Positions 61,501 to 64,000 of a stretch of DNA of 64,000 nt are shown one piece after another. A program made the translations under genes and the position numbers. Positions within the stretch are counted from its first letter, which is position 1; every line of letters begins with the position of its first letter. The notes beneath the pieces were generated by a model. That model did not search any database, was not told the origin of the DNA, and saw only the letters and a list, made by a program, of their open reading frames with translations. Source of the stretch: Tethya wilhelma (Eukaryota; Porifera; Demospongiae; Tethyida; Tethyidae); contig CAXIPT010000005.1 in the NCBI GenBank assembly GCA_964030475.1, forward strand, positions 5,175,132 through 5,239,131, in the 5' to 3' direction.

Positions 61501-63716
61501 GAAACACTGCCTTCCAAATCACATCAACATCTGTCACACAACTACAAGGGTATAAAAGCACACACAAAAATAGCAGAGTATTTATATCATAGATTGGAAA
61601 CAACGGGCCAATAAACTGGAGAAAATGGCACTCAGTATTATCTTTCTCTTTTGTGCTGCTCTTCTCAGAGAAGGCTCTTCAGCAACACAACTCAACAACA
61701 GCAGTCTCTCTCTCATCCTAGCTGACCAGTGTGTCACCAGGGAAGAGGTACAACAAGAAATCAATGTCATCAAGGAGGAGTTGGAAACCCAACTAAATGC
61801 CAAAAAACAAGAGATACTTGGTCAAATGAGGAATGAAATTATATCCATGAGGAGAATGGTTCAAGCACTTCAACAAACACCGCTAGGAAGCTTTCAAAAC
61901 CCAGCCCAATCCTGCAGCAGTATCCAGGGACAACCATCAGACTACTACTGGCTAAATAATACTATAACTGGAACATCAACTCGTCAATACTGTGACATGA
62001 CTAGGAGGTGCTGTGGTAGCACTGGTGCATGGATGCAGGTGGCTAATCTTGACATGACTGACTCTAGCCAGAGCTGTCCCTCTGGATTCAATCAGATCAC
62101 TTCTCCACGAAGAATGTGTACTAGATACAACCCAGGATGTGTGTCAGCTTCATTCCCTGTCCATGGAGTGGAGTACTCAAGAGTGTGTGGGAGAGTCATT
62201 GGCTACCAATATTCATCACCAAATGCATTTTATGATTATTATTCAAATAGGGCACGAACCATCGATGACACCTATGTGGATGGTGTGAGCATCACTCATG
62301 GCTACTCTCCAAGAAAACATATCTGGACATTTGCAGCAGCTCTTCACGAACGAGATACTTATCTAACTAGTCAGTGTCCATGTACACGGACTGACCGCAC
62401 ATTTGCTGGAACAATTCCACCATTTGTTGGCAATGACTATTTCTGTGATACTGGAAGTCGTGGTGGATGGACCAGTCGTTACTACACTGAAGACCCACTA
62501 TGGAATGGAAGGGGGTGTGGCTCAATTAGTAGCTGCTGCAGTTTCAACAATCCTCCGTGGTTTTGTAAGAGACTACCACAAGCAACAAGAGATGACATTG
62601 AAGTCAGGATCTGTGCTGATGGAACAGTACCACATGATGAAGAAATTGGAGTAGAAGTTCTTGAACTGTATATCCAATAAAGCTGATAGTATGTAGCCTC
62701 ATCCCTAGACCCTCTGTGTGCTATATACTATTGCTTAATAGTTGATTTATTACATTGATGATCTTCACCAGACAATGTTGTCTACTTGTGCATGCAAAAA
62801 GTTAGTGCTATATAGCTGTTACAGGTCAAAAATGGATTTGTCAAAAGCATGTCATAACTATATTGTACCAAAGACATACTATACGATCATTTGTCTACCA
62901 CAATGATAAAACCTTCACTGGTAGTCTCGTACTCGGGCCTTCCCTGGCATGTATTTATATTATTTGTGAGTTACAAAGTTATGGGGAAGGCCTGGGTACA
63001 AGGCTATTCACTAGTTCATAGACTGTATACTACCCACAATCTTACCGCCTTATAGAGACAGTCGAGATCACTGCAACCCAACTCCTTGGCGAAATCTTCC
63101 CCAAGTTTCATAGCATCCTGAGTGGTCTTGAGTGTGATACCAAATGGCTCACTCTCCAAGATAGCCTAGTTTAGATGATACAATAGGCACACAATGAATC
63201 ATGCAAGTTGGATGCATATCATCCACCAAAACATTTTGAGGTGGCAATACTACCTTGTTGAAGAGACCGGCACTTTTGATGCTTGTCATGTGAATGGCAC
63301 CTGAGACGGCTCCTGCACTTTGACCCCACAGCGTGACTTCATCAGGATTTCCACCAAAGCCTTTGATGTTCTCCTGAACCCATTCCAACGCCATCCTCTG
63401 ATCCTGAAGAATGGGAATCAATCAAAAAATAAACAAATAAAATAAACAAAACTCAGCTTGTTTAACTGTTAGTACTAAGTAATAGAAGATAGAATACTCC
63501 ATGAAGACATTAATTTTTTTAACATTATTTAGATAATTATTGAGCTACACTATGTCATGTACACACCCTGAGTCCGTAGTTCCCCCGCGGTCCCTTGGGG
63601 TCCTTCCCGTAGACTAGGAATCCGATGGCGCCAAGGCGATAGTTGATGGTTACCACTACGGTGGACGTGGTGTTGGCAATGTACTGGCCATCGTAGAGGG
63701 GAGCTCCAGAATAACC
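46396..63716 (-). CDS. Type-B carboxylesterase/cholinesterase-family protein (5' end beyond window)
   Basis: Exons on the minus strand: 63716-63567, 63403-63254, 63165-63046, then 47897-47836, 47736-47625, 47529-47470, 47377-47273, 47196-47025, 46806-46559 and 46458-46396. All join in phase, including across the 15.1-kb intron (CLYKA | [11 protein letters not shown]). The alpha/beta-hydrolase features are [14 protein letters not shown], the nucleophile elbow [19 protein letters not shown], the acid region [13 protein letters not shown], and a candidate catalytic His in HAVELPFVF; it ends [11 protein letters not shown]. The N-terminal exons with the signal peptide are right of the window. Substrate unknown. 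The giant intron houses the secreted Cys-rich gene array on the other strand. Confidence 0.88.
46460..46500. repeat. (TG)n microsatellite
   Basis: Pure TG tract next to the last esterase exon, forming its pyrimidine-poor acceptor region. Confidence 0.95.
48277..49338 (+). CDS. Secreted coiled-coil Cys-rich protein, array copy 1
   Basis: Single exon, 353 aa from the ATG that aligns with the other copies (an upstream in-frame ATG at 48196 would bury the signal peptide). Signal peptide [14 protein letters not shown]; family tag [20 protein letters not shown]; a short coiled coil (residues about 38-82, heptad-like with [20 protein letters not shown]); then a Cys-rich domain of about 260 aa. Signature blocks: [95 protein letters not shown]. 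The CDM...GGW part recalls fibrinogen-like domains; I know no name for the whole domain. Extracellular; the lone Cys before the coil could link chains. Confidence 0.88.
   Translation: MVTILLICTALFSSGLTHSLPTQLNNSSLSLILADQCVTREEVQTVINATKEELRAKVQQITPLQNQIINEIRSLRRMVQDLQTPPGNFPNPTQSCSSISGQPSGYYWLINVITGIPTRQYCDMTRRCCGSTGGWMQVANLDMTDSSQQCPSGFRQITSPRRMCTRHSSGCVSASFPVHGVEYSRVCGRVIGYQYHSTDAFYPYYSNRARTIDNTYVDGVSVTHGRSPRKHIWTFAAALHESITSRDSALHYKCPCTRTDRTFTGAIPPFVGNDYFCDTGSSSGYTNRYYTEDPLWNGRGCGSFSSCCSFNNPPWFCKRLPQQTRDDIEVRICADQVVSNEDIGVEVIELYIQ
49339..49944. other. 3' flank of copy 1, shared with copy 4
   Basis: The stretch ATTTAATCATGATAGTTGGTACATA...CACCACAAAAATGAA (from about 49420) is repeated at about 56078 after copy 4, so the duplication unit includes 3' flank. 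No other gene seen. Confidence 0.6.
49945..50063 (+). promoter_or_regulatory. Conserved upstream block A (before copy 2)
   Basis: Contains AAAAACAACTCTCCCTATCA, ATGATTATAACCATGACAAC and AAGTAATCAGCT in this order, ending about 120 bp before the copy 2 ATG. The same ordered words occur before copies 4 and 5, and in shortened form at 51718. Probable core promoter/enhancer of the family. Confidence 0.6.
50186..51271 (+). CDS. Secreted coiled-coil Cys-rich protein, array copy 2
   Basis: Single exon, 361 aa, starting at ATG 50186. Signal peptide [19 protein letters not shown], the family tag with DQCVTREEV, then the longest coil of the set ([38 protein letters not shown]). The C-terminal domain has all signature Cys blocks. 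The loop between HIWTFAAA and [10 protein letters not shown] reads [11 protein letters not shown] here and differs from every other copy. Stop TAA, with flanking sequence shared with copy 3. Confidence 0.88.
   Translation: MVFGAVLLICTMMLSEGSSLATQLNNSSLSLILADQCVTREEVRQEISVSKEELKIKLGANKEEVLAEIQELWQVQNQMKNEIQTMKRMMQDLLTTPPGSFHNPAQSCSNISGQPSDYYWLQSAISDILSRQYCDMTRRCCGSTGGWMQVANLDMTDSNQNCPSGFRQITSPRRMCTRHNSGCVSASFPVHGVEYSRVCGRVIGYHFGSPDAFKPYYSNRALTIDNAYVDGVSITHGYTPRKHIWTFAAAVHEQDIYPNSQCPCTRTDRTFTGVIPPFVGNDYFCDTGSRNGWTSRYYTEDPLWNGRGCGSISSCCSFNNPPWFCKRLPQPTRDDIEVRICVDYSASNEDIGVEAIELYVQ
51272..51717. other. 3' flank of copy 2, homologous to 54209-54690
   Basis: ATGTAATCCAAATTTTGGTT and GTAGGGAGGGGCTAAAAAC occur in the same order in both places, so this flank duplicated together with the gene. 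Confidence 0.7.
51718..51801 (+). promoter_or_regulatory. Truncated conserved upstream block B
   Basis: Has AAAAACAACTCTCCCTATCA and TCTCACAGTATTCATATAAT but stops where the foldback element begins; the TATAACCATGACAACC part is gone. Confidence 0.55.
51802..52240. mobile_element. Foldback element, copy 1
   Basis: Long inverted arms: AACAAGTAGTAAAATTTTTT...GTAGGAATGGGCAGTGCGGT at the left and ACCGCACTGCCCATTCCTAC...ACTACTTGTT at the right, each about 130 bp, with about 170 bp between. A second copy is at 52921-53310. No coding sequence. Confidence 0.85.
52317..52361. repeat. Hairpin with 20-bp arms
   Basis: AGGGCTTATAAACTCCAAGG and ATCCTTAGTTTATAAGCCCT pair around a short loop. Lies between the two foldback elements. 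Confidence 0.7.
52921..53310. mobile_element. Foldback element, copy 2
   Basis: Same arms as 51802-52240 with small differences (e.g. lacks the AAGCCAACAAGGCATG segment). The shared right flank gagactatcagagactggttagtccctaca occurs after both copies (about 52267 and 53338), so a larger unit duplicated. Confidence 0.85.
53336..54208 (+). pseudogene. Array copy 3, 5'-truncated
   Basis: The Cys-rich domain is complete and open (residues from [15 protein letters not shown] to the final IELYVQ), but homology to the other copies starts only at about 53388 (cactttcaacaaacacc). Signal peptide, family tag and coiled coil are replaced by sequence following the foldback element. The open frame can start at ATG 53336 but has no signal peptide. 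The domain shows no stops or frameshifts, so loss was recent, or it is used with an unseen upstream exon. The variable loop is [12 protein letters not shown]. Confidence 0.7.
54694..54812 (+). promoter_or_regulatory. Conserved upstream block C (before copy 4)
   Basis: Contains CACATTCTTCTTCATGGATG, CCCTATCACATAACAACTCT, and AAATGATTATAACCATGACA; about 110 bp before the copy 4 start. Confidence 0.6.
54923..55991 (+). pseudogene. Array copy 4, frameshift in the signal-peptide region
   Basis: The ATG homologous to the other copies (54923) is out of frame with the rest: compared with copy 5 there are 4 extra bases in the stretch cgtgttaattgttttactc. From the shift onward the frame is open for about 352 codons with all Cys blocks and a normal stop. 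An internal ATG at 54963 would give a protein without a signal peptide. Family tag reads [17 protein letters not shown]. Either a young pseudogene, a sequencing error, or a null allele. Confidence 0.65.
56141..56311. mobile_element. Palindromic MITE ('AAATTTTCG...GATCTACAGTA' type)
   Basis: Left ATAGATTGGGAAATTTTCGT, right CGACAAAAATTTCCAGATCT; interior rich in CGTCGGTAA/CGACGAAAAT words. Confidence 0.65.
56611..56745 (+). promoter_or_regulatory. Orphan conserved upstream block D
   Basis: Carries the same ordered words as block A (AAAAACAACTCTCCCTATCA, GCACAAGATAATGATTATAA, CCATGACAACCACCACAAAA) but no family gene follows within 1.4 kb. Likely the remnant of a deleted copy. Confidence 0.6.
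56892..57118. mobile_element. TTAA-flanked palindromic MITE, copy 2
   Basis: TTAA at both ends, AGGAATATCGTGTCAC left and GTGACACAGTTCCT right; matches 5215-5436 along its length. Confidence 0.8.
57780..57812 (+). promoter_or_regulatory. Orphan TATA-type promoter block
   Basis: CAAGGGTATAATATAAAAGC followed by ACACACA matches the TATA region before copy 7 (61545-61565); the 200 bp before it also align (CCCCAAAAGAAACAG, CACATACTGAAAGTT, GATTATTACCATG). No gene follows directly. Confidence 0.5.
57953..58087 (+). promoter_or_regulatory. Conserved upstream block E (before copy 5)
   Basis: AACACACAAGAACAACATTG, CTGCCTATCACATAACC, AATGATTATAACCATGACAA, AAAGTAATCAGCTG; about 110 bp before the copy 5 start. 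Confidence 0.6.
58198..59271 (+). CDS. Secreted coiled-coil Cys-rich protein, array copy 5
   Basis: Single exon, 357 aa from ATG 58198. Signal peptide [20 protein letters not shown]. The family tag reads [12 protein letters not shown]: the Cys found in the other full-length copies is Leu. The coil contains a repeated [22 protein letters not shown] heptad pair. The domain is intact but the most diverged in the array: short loop (SGEQVKQ), [10 protein letters not shown] instead of DRTF, and inserted residues in [17 protein letters not shown]. Ends IELYVQLT. Confidence 0.86.
   Translation: MMLTVVLLICATMLSLSKGSSSTIQLNNSSLSLILADQLVTREEVQQEIHVIKEELLTEIHAIKEELHAISQKAVKKDSISQDLLSSSLGTSFKNPAQSCNSISGQPSGYYWLQNTITGTSTRKYCDMTRRCCGSTGGWMQVANLDMTDSSQHCPSEFNQITSPRRMCTRYSSGCASASFPVHGVEYSRVCGRVIGYQSGSPDAFEPYYNNRRQTTINSIYVDGVSITYGHSSRKHIWTFAAASGEQVKQCPCTQINQTFTGAIPPFVGNNYFCDTGSRSEGPNYYDYHYLIEDPLWDGKGCGSISSCCSFNNPPWFCKRLPEVTRDDIEVRICTQSVYRTIKKIGLEVIELYVQLT
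59329..60582 (+). mobile_element. Helitron-like fragment with DUF6570-type ORFs and 15-bp inverted ends
   Basis: GGGCGAGCCTGAGCG at 59329-59343 is the exact reverse complement of CGCTCAGGCTCGCCC at 60568-60582. Inside are a basic [15 protein letters not shown] segment and two copies (59764-59945 and about 60309-60490) of [20 protein letters not shown] ... [13 protein letters not shown], the module found upstream of PIF1-type helicases in Helitrons (DUF6570). Frames are broken and no helicase or Rep domain is present, so it is a non-autonomous remnant. Confidence 0.7.
60808..61075 (+). pseudogene. Array copy 6, degenerate fragment
   Basis: Recognisable pieces: CCTGACATGACTCCATGACT (LDMTDS region), TTTGGATTCAATCAGTTTGC, the IDDIYVDG block and the ALHE loop region with CACTACAAGTACC. 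Frames shift several times, the block between the third and fourth Cys is deleted, and the C-terminal half is absent. Confidence 0.8.
61548..61560 (+). promoter_or_regulatory. TATA box of array copy 7
   Basis: GGGTATAAAAGCA lies about 65-77 bp upstream of the ATG at 61625, a normal distance for a TATA-driven promoter with a short leader. Confidence 0.65.
61625..62680 (+). CDS. Secreted coiled-coil Cys-rich protein, array copy 7
   Basis: Single exon, 351 aa. Signal peptide [19 protein letters not shown]; family tag with DQCVTREEV; coil ([37 protein letters not shown]); complete Cys-rich domain with one visible change, CGSTGAWMQ for CGSTGGWMQ. Variable loop [11 protein letters not shown]. It uses a TATA-type promoter rather than the block seen before copies 2, 4 and 5. 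It is the last copy before the esterase exons on the other strand. Confidence 0.88.
   Translation: MALSIIFLFCAALLREGSSATQLNNSSLSLILADQCVTREEVQQEINVIKEELETQLNAKKQEILGQMRNEIISMRRMVQALQQTPLGSFQNPAQSCSSIQGQPSDYYWLNNTITGTSTRQYCDMTRRCCGSTGAWMQVANLDMTDSSQSCPSGFNQITSPRRMCTRYNPGCVSASFPVHGVEYSRVCGRVIGYQYSSPNAFYDYYSNRARTIDDTYVDGVSITHGYSPRKHIWTFAAALHERDTYLTSQCPCTRTDRTFAGTIPPFVGNDYFCDTGSRGGWTSRYYTEDPLWNGRGCGSISSCCSFNNPPWFCKRLPQATRDDIEVRICADGTVPHDEEIGVEVLELYIQ
62922..63006. mobile_element. Hairpin MITE, 'TAGCCTCGT' family
   Basis: GTAGTCTCGTACTCGGGCCT and AGGCCTGGGTACAAGGCTA as inverted ends. Confidence 0.75.
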
Positions 63717-64000
63717 CTGCAGGGATAGAGGGAGAATGAAGACCAATTTCTCTCTTTATGAAACAGAATATTATTTAACTTTGTGCTATCATTAAGATGA
63801 GCTGGTGGAAACTACATGCACTATAGTGCTAAAGTCTATCTGGTTTGAGAATGCTGGTAGAAAAAAAAACTGAATAAATTTCTAAATATCCAACAGATTT
63901 CAAAATTTCAAGCATCATTGGAAAGCGCTCGTTATTCCCTTGCTTTTCCAGCTTCCTACACCTTACCAGTCAAAAGTTAGCTATTTTGTCCCATAAGAAA

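Overview
The window looks like nuclear DNA of an early-branching animal, most probably a demosponge. Genes are densely packed, introns are mostly 60-500 bp with GT-AG ends, and microsatellites (CA/TG, GA/CT, poly-A/T) are very common. There is an SH2-ankyrin-SH2 'Shark' tyrosine kinase, and an expanded family of secreted Cys-rich proteins of a type I associate with sponges and cnidarians. The species cannot be named from sequence alone. All gene models were spliced by eye, and nearly all exon junctions were checked for reading phase.

Layout, left to right: 5' exons of a PIX-type RhoGEF (-); the 3' end of a CTC1-like telomere protein (+); HSDL1 (-) with a tRNA-Ile(GAU) in one intron; UQCRH (+); DYNLT2B/TCTEX1D2 (-) with a divergent secreted Cys-rich gene inside intron 2; an endosomal Na+/H+ exchanger of the SLC9A6/7/9 type (-), disrupted by an inverted block at about 14.43-16.43 kb; a leucine-rich-repeat protein (+); the Shark kinase (-) with a 757-bp N gap and a perfect 1,279-bp tandem duplication of its second SH2 exons; an EPSTI1-like coiled-coil protein (+); MSL2 (-); PCCB (+) with a large satellite-filled intron and a small broken copy downstream; and a type-B carboxylesterase (-) covering 46.4 kb to beyond 63.7 kb.

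The most striking region is 48-63 kb. One 15.1-kb intron of the carboxylesterase holds, on the opposite strand, a tandem array of single-exon genes. They encode secreted proteins with a signal peptide, a short coiled coil and a conserved Cys-rich C-terminal domain. Four copies look intact or nearly so, one has lost its 5' end at a foldback repeat, one has a frameshift in the signal peptide and one is a degenerate fragment. Two kinds of conserved upstream block accompany them. A Helitron-like DUF6570 fragment with perfect 15-bp inverted ends and several MITEs lie between copies. The repeated copies, their variable loop and the separate divergent relative at 9.7-10.5 kb suggest an evolving extracellular recognition or matrix family. 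That function is inference.

Host genes are mostly in head-to-head pairs with short shared upstream regions: PIX/CTC1-like, HSDL1/UQCRH (105 bp), SLC9A/LRR (340 bp), SHARK/EPSTI1-like (248 bp) and MSL2/PCCB (265 bp). The housekeeping genes cover telomere maintenance, respiratory complex III, intraciliary/dynein transport, endosomal pH, propionate catabolism and chromatin ubiquitination. They do not form one pathway.
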